NCBI RefSeq assembly: GCF_001270495.1
Contig: NZ_LGUR01000195.1
Location: 1-64,000 of the forward strand
Length of the DNA stretch: 64,000 nucleotides
DNA from: Streptomyces viridochromogenes
GTDB taxonomy: Bacteria > Actinomycetota > Actinomycetes > Streptomycetales > Streptomycetaceae
Direction: 5' to 3'
A program made the position numbers and the translations under genes. This document shows, piece after piece, positions 1 to 10,200 of the stretch (its first letter is position 1; each line of letters begins with the position of its first letter). The notes below the pieces were generated by a model. It saw only the letters and a list, made by a program, of their open reading frames with translations, had not been told where the DNA came from and made no database searches.

Positions 1-2
1 GG

Positions 3-536
3 GCGGGGGTGGGGTGTGCGTGGTGGCGCTGGCGTCGTGGGGGCGCCGGGCCGCTGCGGCTCGCGGAGACCGCGGCGATGTTGATGCTCTCGGCGTTCCT
101 GGTCGCCAGGCCCTCGTACGACCACTATCTGCTGGTCGTCGTGCCGGTGGTGGTGGCCGGGGTGCCGTGTGCGGGGGCGGTCGCCCGGGGGCCGTGGTTC
201 TGGCTGGCGCTGGTGCCGCAGCTGCCGGGGGTGAGCTGGCCCTATCTGGAGGCGGTTCAGCGGCGGGCCTTCAGGGACGCGGTGACGCTGTGTGGTGTGG
301 CGGTGACGCTGGCCGTCCACTGCGGTCGGGGTGGCCGCGGATTCTCGCCCCCGCCGCCCCTACCCGTCCCGTCCTCCAGGGGCGCCGCCCCTTCGGTCCC
401 GCCAGGGGCGCTGCGCCTGGACTCCGCCGAGGGCGCCGCCCCCGGACCCCCGGCCTCGCCCGCCGCCCACCACCCGACTCGGTCGGCCAAGAGGTCGGCC
501 TCCGGGACGTCGGAGGGGCCCGGGGTGGGGGAGTGA
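3..536 (+). CDS. C-terminal end of a membrane protein, probably GT87/DUF2029-like mannosyltransferase (5' truncated)
   Basis: The reading frame is open from the window edge, so the start lies upstream. Two hydrophobic stretches are visible (about residues 23-50 and 65-72 of the visible part). They include an [11 protein letters not shown] segment that resembles the (S/P)xDHY element near the C-terminus of actinobacterial GT87-type polyprenyl-phosphomannose-dependent mannosyltransferases. That assignment is an inference from a short piece. The last 70 or so residues are Pro/Ala/Ser-rich and are encoded by DNA (about 340-455) that looks like a Streptomyces intergenic GC-rich repeat, so the C-terminus may be extended by repeat DNA. 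The next gene, rplM, has its own promoter. Confidence 0.5.
   Translation, partial: AGVGCAWWRWRRGGAGPLRLAETAAMLMLSAFLVARPSYDHYLLVVVPVVVAGVPCAGAVARGPWFWLALVPQLPGVSWPYLEAVQRRAFRDAVTLCGVAVTLAVHCGRGGRGFSPPPPLPVPSSRGAAPSVPPGALRLDSAEGAAPGPPASPAAHHPTRSAKRSASGTSEGPGVGE
340..455. repeat. GC-rich Streptomyces-type intergenic repeat read through by the upstream gene
   Basis: The segment contains CCCCCGCCGCCCCTACCCGT followed by several short CAGGGGCGC / GCGCC(G)CCC inverted modules. I recognise this composition from repeats common between genes in Streptomyces genomes. Here it lies inside the end of an open reading frame. Confidence 0.45.
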
Positions 537-868
537 GCGTCGCTGTCGCACTCGATTGCGCTGAACGTCACGCCGCGGGAACGAGGGCTGCGGCGGCAGC
601 TGCCGGGCGGGGCGTTTACGCTGGTAAGCGGGCAGCAGGGGCCAGTCGCAGTCAGGTCATTTTGACCCGGCCGAGGCGGCGAAGGTATCCTGCCTGTTCG
701 TTGTGTATTGGCTTGCTCATTCTCACGGGACGGGCCCTTACACCGGTCCACCGGGCCGATGACCAGCAACCCCACGTACGCGGTATGCGTCGCCGCAGTG
801 GCTCAGGCTGTCGTGATCGTTTCGGTGACCTGTTCAGGACCATTCACTCGAAGCGAAGGCTACGAACC
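537..868 (+). promoter_or_regulatory. rplM-rpsI promoter and long 5' leader (gene-free stretch)
   Basis: A good housekeeping promoter is present: -35 TTGACC (662-667), an 18-nt spacer, and -10 TATCCT (686-691). A start near 698 would leave a leader of about 170 nt before the GTG of rplM. The leader has GC-rich inverted segments (for example GGGCCC near 733 and the CCGGTCCACCGG area near 742-753), but I recognise no known ribosomal-protein leader family. Confidence 0.7.
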
Positions 869-1312
869 GTGCGTACGTACAGCCCCAAGCCCGGCGATGT
901 GACGCGCCAGTGGCACGTCATTGACGCTCAGGACGTCGTCCTGGGCCGTCTCGCCAGCACCGCCGCCTCCATCCTGCGGGGCAAGCACAAGCCGATCTAC
1001 GCGCCCCACGTCGACACCGGTGACTTCGTCATCATCATCAACGCCGACAAGGTGCACCTGTCCGGCAACAAGCGGACCCAGAAGATGGCGTACCGCCACT
1101 CCGGCTACCCGGGTGGTCTGCGCTCCGTCCGTTACGACGAGCTCCTCGACAAGAACCCTGAGAAGGCGATCGAGAAGGCCGTCAAGGGCATGCTCCCCAA
1201 GAACACTCTGGGCCGTCAGATGCTCTCGAAGCTGAAGGTCTACAAGGGTGACCAGCACCCGCACGGCGCGCAGCAGCCGCAGCCGTACGAGATCACCCAG
1301 GTCGCGCAGTAA
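869..1312 (+). CDS. rplM: 50S ribosomal protein L13
   Basis: Large-subunit r-protein that binds 23S rRNA early in 50S assembly. The 147-residue product has the usual actinobacterial length. It starts with [10 protein letters not shown] and contains the family core [16 protein letters not shown], the [19 protein letters not shown] region and the GMLPKN segment. The GTG at 869 is chosen because homologues start here. Longer in-frame openings upstream have no family similarity. It forms a two-gene operon with rpsI 42 bp downstream, the standard L13-S9 pair. Confidence 0.97.
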   Translation: MRTYSPKPGDVTRQWHVIDAQDVVLGRLASTAASILRGKHKPIYAPHVDTGDFVIIINADKVHLSGNKRTQKMAYRHSGYPGGLRSVRYDELLDKNPEKAIEKAVKGMLPKNTLGRQMLSKLKVYKGDQHPHGAQQPQPYEITQVAQ

Positions 1313-1354
1313 GTCCGGCCACCCCCTAAGACTGAAGAGAATCTGAGGAGAATC

Positions 1355-1876
1355 GTGGCCGAGACCACCGTTGAGCAGCCGGTCGAAGAGACTGAGCTCG
1401 TCGACATTGACAGCTACACCACCGAGTCCGAGGTGCCCGTCGAGGGCGAGTACACCTCCGAGTCCCTCGCCTCGCGCTTCGGTGAGCCCCAGCCGGCCGC
1501 CGGCCTGGGCCGTCGCAAGAACGCCATCGCCCGCGTCCGGATCGTTCCGGGCACCGGCAAGTGGAAGATCAACGGTCGCACCCTTGAGGACTACTTCCCC
1601 AACAAGGTGCACCAGCAGGAAGTCAACGAGCCGTTCAAGGTTCTCGAGCTCGAGGGCCGTTACGACGTCGTCGCCCGCATCGCCGGTGGCGGTGTCTCCG
1701 GTCAGGCCGGTGCGCTCCGTCTCGGTGTCGCCCGCGCGCTGAACGAGGCCGACGTCGACAACAACCGCGGCCCGCTGAAGAAGGCCGGCTTCCTCAAGCG
1801 CGACGACCGTGCGGTCGAGCGCAAGAAGGCCGGTCTGAAGAAGGCCCGCAAGGCTCCGCAGTACAGCAAGCGTTAA
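1355..1876 (+). CDS. rpsI: 30S ribosomal protein S9
   Basis: Small-subunit r-protein whose C-terminal tail reaches the P-site tRNA. The 173-residue protein has an acidic N-terminal extension of about 45 residues, typical of Streptomyces, then the S9 core ([51 protein letters not shown]). It ends in the basic tail KAPQYSKR; the terminal Lys-Arg is the tRNA-contacting end in this family. The GTG start at 1355 follows a GAGGAG ribosome-binding site at 1345-1350. Confidence 0.97.
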   Translation: MAETTVEQPVEETELVDIDSYTTESEVPVEGEYTSESLASRFGEPQPAAGLGRRKNAIARVRIVPGTGKWKINGRTLEDYFPNKVHQQEVNEPFKVLELEGRYDVVARIAGGGVSGQAGALRLGVARALNEADVDNNRGPLKKAGFLKRDDRAVERKKAGLKKARKAPQYSKR

Positions 1877-1899
1877 GCTTCGCTGCCTGTACGTCCGAA

Positions 1900-1943
1900 C
1901 GCCCCGGCGGCACGCCACAGTGCCGCCGGGGCGTTCGTTTTCT
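1900..1943 (+). terminator. Rho-independent terminator of rplM-rpsI
   Basis: Perfect 14-bp inverted repeat, CGCCCCGGCGGCAC (1900-1913) and GTGCCGCCGGGGCG (1920-1933), with a 6-nt loop, followed by TTCGTTTTCT. Confidence 0.85.
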
Positions 1944-2086
1944 CACAGGCTTGGGCGTATAACGGCACAAGGTGTTCAAAGGCTGGTGTGCTCGTGTGCC
2001 TGTGCGCTCGCGCTCATGCGATCGGGAGATCGGACGATGGGACGATCGGGTGATCTCCGGAAACTGATGCTTCCTCAGGAGGACAA

Positions 2087-3445
2087 GTGGGACGACTCTT
2101 CGGCACGGACGGCGTGCGCGGCGTCGCCAACGCGGATCTGACGGCCGAGATGGCGCTCGGTCTGTCCGTGGCGGCGGCGCACGTACTGGCCGAGGCGGGC
2201 ACCTTCGAGGGCCACCGGCCGAAAGCGGTGGTCGGACGGGACCCGCGTGCGTCCGGGGAGTTCCTGGAGGCCGCCGTGGTGGCCGGTCTGGCCAGTGCGG
2301 GTGTCGACGTGCTGCGGGTCGGCGTGCTGCCGACGCCGGCGGTGGCCTTTCTGACCGGCTCGCTCGGCGCGGACCTCGGTGTCATGCTCTCCGCCAGCCA
2401 CAACGCCATGCCCGACAACGGCGTCAAGTTCTTCGCCCGCGGCGGCCACAAGCTCGCCGACGAGCTGGAGGACCGTATCGAGACCGTCTACGACGAGCAC
2501 CGGCACGGTGAGCCGTGGGAGCGGCCGACGGGTGCCGCGGTCGGGCGCGTGCGGTCGTACGACGAGGGGTTCGAGGAGTACGTCGCCCACCTCCTCGGCG
2601 CCCTGCCGAACCGGCTGGACGGACTGAAGATCGTCCTCGACGAGGCGCACGGCGCCGCGGCGGGTGTCTCGCCGGAGACGTTCACGCGGGCCGGGGCCGA
2701 GGTCGTCACCATCGGTGCCGAGCCCGACGGGCTCAACATCAACGACGGCTGCGGATCCACTCATCTGGACAAGCTGAAGGCCGCCGTCATCGAGCACGGT
2801 GCCGCCCTCGGGATCGCGCACGACGGTGACGCCGACCGCTGCCTCGCCGTGGACCACACCGGCGAGGAGGTGGACGGCGACCAGATCCTGGCCGTGCTCG
2901 CTCTGGCCATGCGGGAACGCTCCGTGCTGCGCGCCGACACCGTGGTGGCGACCGTCATGTCCAACCTCGGCTTCAAGCTGGCGCTGGAGCGCGAGGGGCT
3001 GAAGCTGGTACAGACCGCCGTCGGTGACCGGTATGTGCTGGAGGAGATGAAGGAGCACGGCTACGCCCTCGGCGGTGAGCAGTCCGGGCATGTGATCATC
3101 CTCGATCACGCCACGACCGGTGACGGCACGCTGACCGGGCTGCTGCTGGCCGCTCGGGTCGCGCAGAGCGGGCGTACGCTGCGGGATCTCGCCGCTGTGA
3201 TGAAGCGGCTGCCGCAGGTGCTGATCAATGTGCCGGACGTGGACCGGTCCCGGGTCGGGGAGTCGGGCGAGCTGGCTGCCGCCGTTGCGGAGGCGGAGCG
3301 GGAACTCGGCTCTACTGGGCGGGTGTTGTTGCGGCCGTCGGGCACCGAGCCGTTGGTGCGGGTGATGGTCGAGGCCGCGGATATCGAGCAGGCCCGGTCT
3401 GTGGCGGGGCGGCTGGCTGACGCCGTGAAGTCCGCGCTGGGCTAG
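2087..3445 (+). CDS. glmM: Phosphoglucosamine mutase
   Basis: Converts glucosamine-6-phosphate to glucosamine-1-phosphate on the way to UDP-GlcNAc for peptidoglycan. The 452-residue length is normal. Visible motifs are the N-terminal [11 protein letters not shown], the phosphoserine loop [12 protein letters not shown] (Ser104), the metal loop DGDADR (246-251), the sugar loop GGEQSGHVI, and the phosphate-binding [14 protein letters not shown] near the C-terminus. The GTG start at 2087 is preceded by AGGAGG (2078-2083). It sits 17 kb from glmS, the enzyme that makes its substrate. Confidence 0.97.
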   Translation: MGRLFGTDGVRGVANADLTAEMALGLSVAAAHVLAEAGTFEGHRPKAVVGRDPRASGEFLEAAVVAGLASAGVDVLRVGVLPTPAVAFLTGSLGADLGVMLSASHNAMPDNGVKFFARGGHKLADELEDRIETVYDEHRHGEPWERPTGAAVGRVRSYDEGFEEYVAHLLGALPNRLDGLKIVLDEAHGAAAGVSPETFTRAGAEVVTIGAEPDGLNINDGCGSTHLDKLKAAVIEHGAALGIAHDGDADRCLAVDHTGEEVDGDQILAVLALAMRERSVLRADTVVATVMSNLGFKLALEREGLKLVQTAVGDRYVLEEMKEHGYALGGEQSGHVIILDHATTGDGTLTGLLLAARVAQSGRTLRDLAAVMKRLPQVLINVPDVDRSRVGESGELAAAVAEAERELGSTGRVLLRPSGTEPLVRVMVEAADIEQARSVAGRLADAVKSALG

Positions 3446-3458
3446 TTCTTCGGGACGG

Positions 3459-3480
3459 GCGCCCCTGGGGGCGTCTTGTC
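3459..3480 (+). terminator. Putative terminator of glmM
   Basis: Short GC hairpin, CGCCCC (3460-3465) and GGGGCG (3468-3473), followed by TCTTGTC. Modest strength. Confidence 0.5.
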
Positions 3481-3592
3481 ACGTCGGGATGAAAAGCCGG
3501 CGCTGAGGACTCAACCTCCCCACACGTCCTCCTGAATCGCCCAGCACCCTGCTCTCGCGCTGCCATATTCGACAACCACTTCGGAGGTGGTT

Positions 3593-5140
3593 GTGACGAA
3601 CGAGGTTGCGCATGTGGCCGGAGGTACCGCTGAGCGCATCACCGATCTGGGCCGGCGGGCGGAGCAGGCGGTGCTGGGGGGTGGGGCGCGCAGGCGCGGG
3701 GAGTTCGGGGCCCGGGAGCGGATCGAGCGGCTGGTGGACAAGGGGTCCTTCAGCGAGACCGGGCTGTTCGTCCGGGCCCGGCCCACCGGGGACGGCGGTC
3801 GGCGGCCCTACGGTGACGGTGTCGTCACCGGGTACGGCACCGTCGACGGGCGTCGGGTGTGCGTGTTCGCCCAGGACTCCGCCGTGTTCGGCGGGAGCAT
3901 GGGCGAGGCGTTCGGCGAGAAGACCGTCGCGCTGATGGACCTCGCCCTGAAGACCGGCTGCCCGGTCGTCGGGCTCAACGACTCCGGCGGTGCGCGCATC
4001 CAGGAGGGCGTCGCCTCGCTCGCCCTCTACGCCGAGCTGGTGCGCCGCAATGTGCAGGCGTCCGGCGTCATTCCGCAGATCTCGGTGGTGCTGGGGCCCT
4101 GTGCCGGCGGGGCCGCCTACTCGCCCGCGATCACCGACTTCACGGTGATGGTCGACGGGGCCTCGCACATGTTCGTCACCGGCCCGGACGTCATCGAGGC
4201 GGTCACCGGTGAGCGCGCCACCGCCGAGGAGCTGGGCGGCGCCCGCACCAGCAACGCCGTCAACGGCAACGCGCACTTCCTCGCCGCCGACGAGGAGGAC
4301 GCCCTGGACGTCGTACGCGATCTGCTGTCGTATCTGCCGGCCAACAATCTGGAGCGGCCTCCGGAGTACGCGCCCGGGGACGCCCCGGGCGGGGACCGGC
4401 TCGACTGTCTCGTGCCGGATCGGCTCGGGCAGGTCTACGACATGCGGGAGATCCTGCGGGCGGTCGTCGACGACGGTGAACTGCTCGAGGTGCAGGAGCT
4501 GTTCGCGCCGAACATCATCTGTGCCCTGGCCCGCGTCGAGGGGCAGTCGGTCGGTGTCGTCGCGAACCAGCCGCTGCGTGCCGCCGGTGTCCTCGACATC
4601 GACGCCTCCGAGAAGGCCGCGCGCTTCGTGCGATTCTGCGACGCGTTCGGGATCCCCCTGCTGACGTTCACCGATGTGCCGGGCTATCTGTCCGGCGTAC
4701 GGCAGGAGCAGGGCGGCATCATCCGGCGCGGCGCCAAACTGCTGTACGCCTACGCCGAGGCGACCGTCCCCAAGGTCACGGTCGTGGTGCGCAAGGCGTA
4801 CGGCGGGGGCTACGCCGTGATGGGCTCCAAGCATCTGGGGGCCGACATCAACCTCGCGTGGCCCACCGCGCGGATCGCCGTGATGGGTGCCGAGGGCGCG
4901 GTGGGCGTGCTGCACCGGCGTGAACTCGCCGCCGCCGACGATCCGGAGGCGTTGCGCGCCCGCCTGGTCGCCACCTACGAACGCACCCACGGCACGCCCT
5001 ATCTCGCCGCCGAACGCGGCTACGTCGACGCCGTCATCGCCCCCCGCGACACCCGCGACCACATCTGCCGTGCCCTGCGCGCCCTGCGCGGCAAACGCGC
5101 GCCCCTGCCGCAGCGTCGGCACGGCAACATCCCGCTCTGA
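3593..5140 (+). CDS. Acyl-CoA carboxylase carboxyltransferase (beta) subunit, AccD4/PccB family
   Basis: Transfers CO2 from the biotin of a separate alpha subunit onto an acyl-CoA, giving a carboxyacyl-CoA extender. The protein is 515 residues, close to the family length. It has the paired crotonase-like halves: GLNDSGGARIQEGV and VVLGPCAGGAAYSPAITDF in the N-half, FTDVPGYLSGVRQEQGGIIR and AYGGGYAVMGSKHLGADINLAWP in the C-half. The GTG at 3593 is preferred over GTG 3587 because GGAGG (3583-3587) overlaps the latter. In related enzymes the residue before VMGSK helps set acyl-chain preference; it is Ala408 here. No biotinylated subunit is encoded nearby. The next genes are a FadD32-like ligase and a Pks13-like condensase, so the likely role is to supply a long carboxyacyl-CoA, as AccD4 does in mycobacteria (inference). 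Confidence 0.9.
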   Translation: MTNEVAHVAGGTAERITDLGRRAEQAVLGGGARRRGEFGARERIERLVDKGSFSETGLFVRARPTGDGGRRPYGDGVVTGYGTVDGRRVCVFAQDSAVFGGSMGEAFGEKTVALMDLALKTGCPVVGLNDSGGARIQEGVASLALYAELVRRNVQASGVIPQISVVLGPCAGGAAYSPAITDFTVMVDGASHMFVTGPDVIEAVTGERATAEELGGARTSNAVNGNAHFLAADEEDALDVVRDLLSYLPANNLERPPEYAPGDAPGGDRLDCLVPDRLGQVYDMREILRAVVDDGELLEVQELFAPNIICALARVEGQSVGVVANQPLRAAGVLDIDASEKAARFVRFCDAFGIPLLTFTDVPGYLSGVRQEQGGIIRRGAKLLYAYAEATVPKVTVVVRKAYGGGYAVMGSKHLGADINLAWPTARIAVMGAEGAVGVLHRRELAAADDPEALRARLVATYERTHGTPYLAAERGYVDAVIAPRDTRDHICRALRALRGKRAPLPQRRHGNIPL

Positions 5141-5189
5141 CCAGCCCCCACTGCCCCTACTGCCCCCACAGCCCCACATCTGACCCGCC

Positions 5190-5219
5190 GGGACCGGCAG
5201 CCGCTCGCCGGCCGGTCCC
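5190..5219. other. Inverted repeat between the carboxylase and ligase genes
   Basis: Arms GGGACCGGC (5190-5198) and GCCGGTCCC (5211-5219) form a stable hairpin without a T-run. It may be a weak terminator, a processing site or an operator between two genes that otherwise look like one operon (100-bp gap). Confidence 0.45.
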
Positions 5220-5240
5220 GGACGTGAGGAGCCACGCCAG

Positions 5241-7238
5241 ATGGACAGTCGCCGCCCCCCGCTCGCGCCCTCCTGCCCGTCCCTGCCGCAGTACGTGCGG
5301 CACTGGGCCGAGGCCACCCCGGACCGCCGGGCGTTCACCTTCGTCGATCACCCCGCGCCACACTCGCGCGGCGTCCACCGCACGCTGACCTGGCGGCGCC
5401 TGGACCTGCGGGTGCGCGCCCTCGCCGCCCGTCTCGCCGAGGAGGCGAAACCGGGGGCGCGGGTGGCGTTGCTGTGTCCGCAGGGAGTGGAGTACGTCAC
5501 CGGGTTCCTCGGGGTGCTCGCCGCCGGGATGGTGGCCGTACCGCTGTATCCGCCGGGTCTGCCGGGGCACGCGGACCGGCTCGCGGGCGTTCTGGCGGAC
5601 GCGCGCCCGGCGGTCGTGGTGACCACGAGCCGGGCACGGGAGGAGGTGCGGGAGTTCTGCGGACGGACGCCGGTCGTCTGCGTCGACGAGGTGGCCGACG
5701 ACGAGGCCGGCGGGTGGCGGCCGGTCGACCCGGACGCCGAGGCCGTCGCGTATCTCCAGTACACCTCCGGTTCGACGCGCGCTCCGGCCGGTGTGGAGAT
5801 CACCCACGCCAATGTCGTCGCCAACGCCCGCCAGGCGCTGACCGCTTACGGTGTCGACGTCCGTCCCGTGACGTGCGTGGGGTGGCTGCCGCTCTACCAC
5901 GACATGGGGCTGGTGCTCAGCGTGGCCGCTCCCGTGGCGCGGGGGCTGCTGTCGGTGCTGATGGATCCGGCCGCGTTCCTGCACGAGCCCGTGCGGTGGC
6001 TGAGGCTGCTCGCCGCGCACCCGCGTGCCCTGAGCGCGGCGCCCAACTTCGCCTACGACTACTGCGCGTCCGCCGTCACCGACGCCCAGAAGGCGGACCT
6101 GCGGCTCGACTCGGTCGCCGCGCTGATCAACGGCAGCGAGCCGGTCCGCCCCGGCACGGCCGACCGCTTCCACGCAGCCTTCGCCGGCCAGGGGCTGGCG
6201 CCCACCACGCACTGCCCCTCGTACGGGCTCGCCGAGGCCACCGTCTTCGTCAGTGCCGCCCGGCCCGGTCAACCGCTCGGCCGGTTCGCCCTGGACCGAG
6301 ACGCCCTCGCCGCCGGGAAGGCGCTGCCCGCGCGGCCCGACGACCCCCGGGCCGTGCTGCTGGCCGGCTGCGGGACTCCGGCCGGGCAGCGCGTCCGTAT
6401 CGCCGACCCCGCCGGGCGGGTCGCCCTGCCCGAGGGGGAGGTCGGCGAGATATGGGTGCAGGGGCCCAACGTCGGCCGCGGCTACCGGAACCGGGACGAG
6501 GAGAGCGAGCGGGTCTTCGGGGCAGGGTTCGCGGACACCGCGGACGCGCCGGGCGGCCGCTGGCTGCGCACCGGTGACCTGGGCGCCGTGCTGGACGGAC
6601 AGCTGATCGTCACCGGCCGGCTGAAGGACCTCGTCATCGTCGACGGCCGCAATCACTACCCGCAGGACATCGAGGCCACGGCCCAGGAGGCGCACGCGGC
6701 CGTACGACGGGACCGGCTCGCCGCGTTCGCCGTTCCCGGCGGGTCGGGGGAGCGGGCCGTGCTGGTGGCCGAGCACGTGCGGACCGCCGTCCTGGCCGAC
6801 CTCGACGTGCCGGGCGTGGTGCGTGCCGTGCGCGGTGCCGTCTCCTCCCGGCACGGCCTGCGGCTCGACGACGTCGTGCTCGTTCCGCCCGGGACGGTCG
6901 CCCGTACCTCCAGCGGCAAGGTGTCACGGGCGCTGACTCGGGCGCGGTACCTGGAGGGGGCGTACCGGGAGGTCGCCGACGCGGGGGCGGGCGGCGCGTC
7001 ACCGGTCCAGGCGGGGGCGGATGCGCCTGCGGGCGGCAGTGCGGTGGCGCAGGCGGTGGCCGGGCGCAGGGCGGCGGCTGACGCGGTGGCGGGCGGCACC
7101 GCATCCGTCGGCGTGACGGCCGGCCGCACGTCTCCGGCCGGCTCGGCGGTGGGCAGCGCGCCCGCGGCCGACATCCTGGCGCACGGCACGTCGGCCGTCG
7201 CCCCGGCCGTCGGCGACGCCGCGAGGGCCGTCGGATGA
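5241..7238 (+). CDS. FadD32-like long-chain fatty acyl-AMP ligase
   Basis: Predicted to activate a fatty acid as acyl-AMP and load it on a carrier protein instead of making acyl-CoA. Of 665 residues, the first 590 or so are a complete ANL-superfamily ligase: P-loop YTSGSTRAPAG from Tyr174, then HANVV, the WLPLYHDMGL motif and YGLAEAT. The fatty acyl-AMP-ligase hinge GRLKDLVIVDGRNHYPQD (459-476) leads into IEATAQEAH, very like FadD32. The TSSGKVSR segment lies near the C-terminal Lys. The last 70 residues are a low-complexity Ala/Gly/Val tail made of imperfect AGG-AVA units. The stop overlaps the start of the condensase gene (ATGA), so the two are translationally coupled. That makes the N-terminal carrier domain of the condensase the likely acyl acceptor. 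Confidence 0.88.
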   Translation: MDSRRPPLAPSCPSLPQYVRHWAEATPDRRAFTFVDHPAPHSRGVHRTLTWRRLDLRVRALAARLAEEAKPGARVALLCPQGVEYVTGFLGVLAAGMVAVPLYPPGLPGHADRLAGVLADARPAVVVTTSRAREEVREFCGRTPVVCVDEVADDEAGGWRPVDPDAEAVAYLQYTSGSTRAPAGVEITHANVVANARQALTAYGVDVRPVTCVGWLPLYHDMGLVLSVAAPVARGLLSVLMDPAAFLHEPVRWLRLLAAHPRALSAAPNFAYDYCASAVTDAQKADLRLDSVAALINGSEPVRPGTADRFHAAFAGQGLAPTTHCPSYGLAEATVFVSAARPGQPLGRFALDRDALAAGKALPARPDDPRAVLLAGCGTPAGQRVRIADPAGRVALPEGEVGEIWVQGPNVGRGYRNRDEESERVFGAGFADTADAPGGRWLRTGDLGAVLDGQLIVTGRLKDLVIVDGRNHYPQDIEATAQEAHAAVRRDRLAAFAVPGGSGERAVLVAEHVRTAVLADLDVPGVVRAVRGAVSSRHGLRLDDVVLVPPGTVARTSSGKVSRALTRARYLEGAYREVADAGAGGASPVQAGADAPAGGSAVAQAVAGRRAAADAVAGGTASVGVTAGRTSPAGSAVGSAPAADILAHGTSAVAPAVGDAARAVG

Positions 7239-10200
7239 GGGCCGCCGACGCGAACGCGCTGCGGCGGGTGATCGCCGAGCGGGTGGCCTCGTGGCACGGT
7301 GGGGCGCCCGAGGAGGTGCCGATGGACCGGCAGCTGGCCGATCTCGGTATGTCGTCGCGGGACGCCGTCGCCCTGGCCGGGGAGCTGTCCCGGGTCACGG
7401 GCTGCGAGCTGTCGCCGACGCTGCTGTGGGAGGCGCCGACCGGGGAGGCGCTGGTGGCGCGGCTGTGCGGTACGGCTCCCGGGCCGGCGCCGCTCGTGAT
7501 GGCGCCCTCCGCGCCCGGTGAGCCGATCGCGGTCATCGGCGTCGGCTGCCGGCTGCCCGGCGGGGTGCACGGGCCCGACGACTACTGGCGGCTGCTGTGC
7601 GAGGGCGGTGACGGGATCCGGCGTGTACCGGAGGACCGCTGGCGTGACTTCACCGCTTTCCCGCCCGCCGACGCGCATCCGTACGGCGGCTATCTCGACG
7701 ACATCGCCGGGTTCGACGCGGACTTCTTCCGGATCACGCCGCGTGAGGCCGCGGTGATGGACCCCCAGCAGCGGATCCTGCTGGAGGTCGTCCACGAGGC
7801 GCTCGACCACGCCGCCGTTCCGGCCGCGTCCCTGGCGGGCACCGCCACGGGCGTCTTCGTCGGCGTCTCCGCCCCGGAGTACGGCCAGCTCACCGGCGCC
7901 GACCCGGCCGCCGTCGACCCCTGGGCACCGGCCGGGGCGGCACTCAGCGTCACCGCGGGCCGGCTGGCGTACGTCCTGGACACGCGCGGTCCCTGTCTGG
8001 CCGTGGACACCGCCTGCTCCTCCTCGCTGGTCGCCGTGCACCACGCCTGCGTCAGCCTGCGGGCCGGCGAGAGCGAGACGGCGATCGCGGCCGGGGTCAA
8101 CCTGCTGCTGTCACCGGCCGTCACCGTCGCCTTCGAGCGGGCGGGCGTCCTCGCGCCGGACGGGCGCTGCAAGCCATTCTCGGCGGCGGCCGACGGCATC
8201 GGACGCGGCGAGGGCTGCGCGGCCGTGGTCCTGAAGCGGCTGTCGCACGCCGAGCGGGACGGCGACCGGGTGCTGGCCGTGATCCGGACGACGGCCGTCA
8301 ACTCCGACGGCAGGTCGAACGGGCTGATGGCACCCAACCCCGCCGCCCAACGGGCCCTGCTGGAGACCGCGTACACGAGGGCCGGGCTCACCCCGGGGCA
8401 GGTCGACTTCGTCGAGGCGCACGGCACCGGCACCCCGCTCGGCGACCCCATCGAGGCGGGCGCGCTCGCCGCGGTGCTCGGCGTCGGCCGCGACCCCGAC
8501 CAGCCGCTGCTGCTCGGCTCCGTCAAGGGCAACCTCGGCCACCTGGAGTCGGCCGCGGGCATCGCGGGCCTGGTCAAGACGGTCCTCGCCCTGCACCACG
8601 ACGTCATCCCGCCCTCCCCGCACCACACCGACGGCAGCGCGCTCGGCGACGACCGGCTGCGCGTGGTGACCGAGCCCGAGCCATGGCCCCGCTACGGCGG
8701 CACGGCCGTCGCCGGTGTCTCCGGATTCGGCTTCGGCGGCACCAACGCCCATGCCGTACTGGAGGAATGGCGGCCCCTCGGCCCACCGCCGACGCCGGCC
8801 GTGGAGCCCGCCGTCCGGCTGCACCTCCTCTCCGACGCCGACATCGGGCGGGTGCGCGACACCGCGGCCCGGGTCGCCGACTGGCTGGACAGCAGTGCCG
8901 CGCACCCGGCCGACATCGCCCGTACCCTCGCCGGACGCACCCGGCGGGGGCCCGTACGCGCCGCCGTGGCCGCCCGTGACCGGGCCGACCTCGCCGAGGG
9001 GTTGCGCGCGTTGGCGGCGGGCCGCCCGGACGCACGCGTCGTCACCGGCGACCGTGACCTCGTCGGCGGCGACCCGGTGTGGGTCTTCTCCGGCTACGGC
9101 TGCCAGTGGCCCGGCATGGGGCGCCGGCTGCTGGAGGAGGAGCCCGCGTTCGCGGCGGCCGTGGAGAAGCTCGACCCGCAGCTCGCCGCGGAGTGCGGCG
9201 GCCTGTCCCTGTACGACCACCTGACGTCCGGCACCGGACTGGACCGGCTGGAGACGGCCCAACCTCTGCTGTTCGGCGTCCAGTTGGCGCTCGCGGAGCT
9301 GTGGCGTTCGTACGGCGTCGAACCCGCGGCCGTGATAGGCCACTCCATGGGCGAGGTGGCCGCCGCGGTGTGCGCGGGCGCGCTGGACGTGTCGGACGGC
9401 GCGCGGGTCATCGCCGTACGCGCCCGGCTGCTGAGCGGGCTGCGGGGCGGGGCGATGGCCGTCGTCGACCTCGACGACTGCGAACTCGACCGCCTGGCGG
9501 AGGACTTCCCGGGCGTCCATGTCGCCGTGCACTCCTCGCCTCGGCAGAAGGTCGTCACCGGTGAGGAGGCGGCGGTGGGACGGCTGGTGCGGCTGCTGGA
9601 GGGGGAGGGCCGGGCCGCCCGGTCGATGCGGGTCGTCGGCGCCGGGCACTCCCCGCAGGTCGACGGGCTGCTGCCGGAGCTGGCCGCCGGGCTGGCCGGT
9701 GTGACGGGACGCCGGCCGCGCCTGCCCGTGTACTCCACCGTCCTTGACGACGCGCGTGGCGCGAGCGCGTTCGACGCCGGCCACTGGGCCGCCAACCTGC
9801 GGCGGCCGGTTCGCCTGGACCGGGCCGTCGCGGCGGCAGCGGCCGACGGACACACCGCGTTCCTGGAGATCTCCCCCCACCCGGTCCTCACGGGCGCCGT
9901 CACCGACTCCGCGCCCGGCGCGCTCGCCCTGGCCACCCTGCGCCGTGACGCCGACGGCTCGGCCGGGTTCGCCGCACAACTGGGCGCCCTGTACGCGGCC
10001 GGGCAGCAACTGCCGCTCCCGCCCGGCCGGGTGGTCGACGTACCAGGGCCGCGCTGGCGTCATGTGCGGCACTGGTGGACGGACGGGAGGGCGGTCCCGG
10101 CCACACCCGCGGTGCCGGGACCGACGGGCGGACCCGCGGCCGGCGCGCCCCGGACCGGTGGGCCCGCGGGCGCGGCACAGCTTCCGGCGGGCACGCACGG

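Noticed and set aside
860..1918. A 352-codon frame antisense to rplM-rpsI
   Set aside because: Covers two r-protein genes and their intergenic region; composition-driven.
3479..5338. A 619-codon frame antisense to the carboxyltransferase gene
   Set aside because: Shadow of a well-supported gene; no start site or family similarity.
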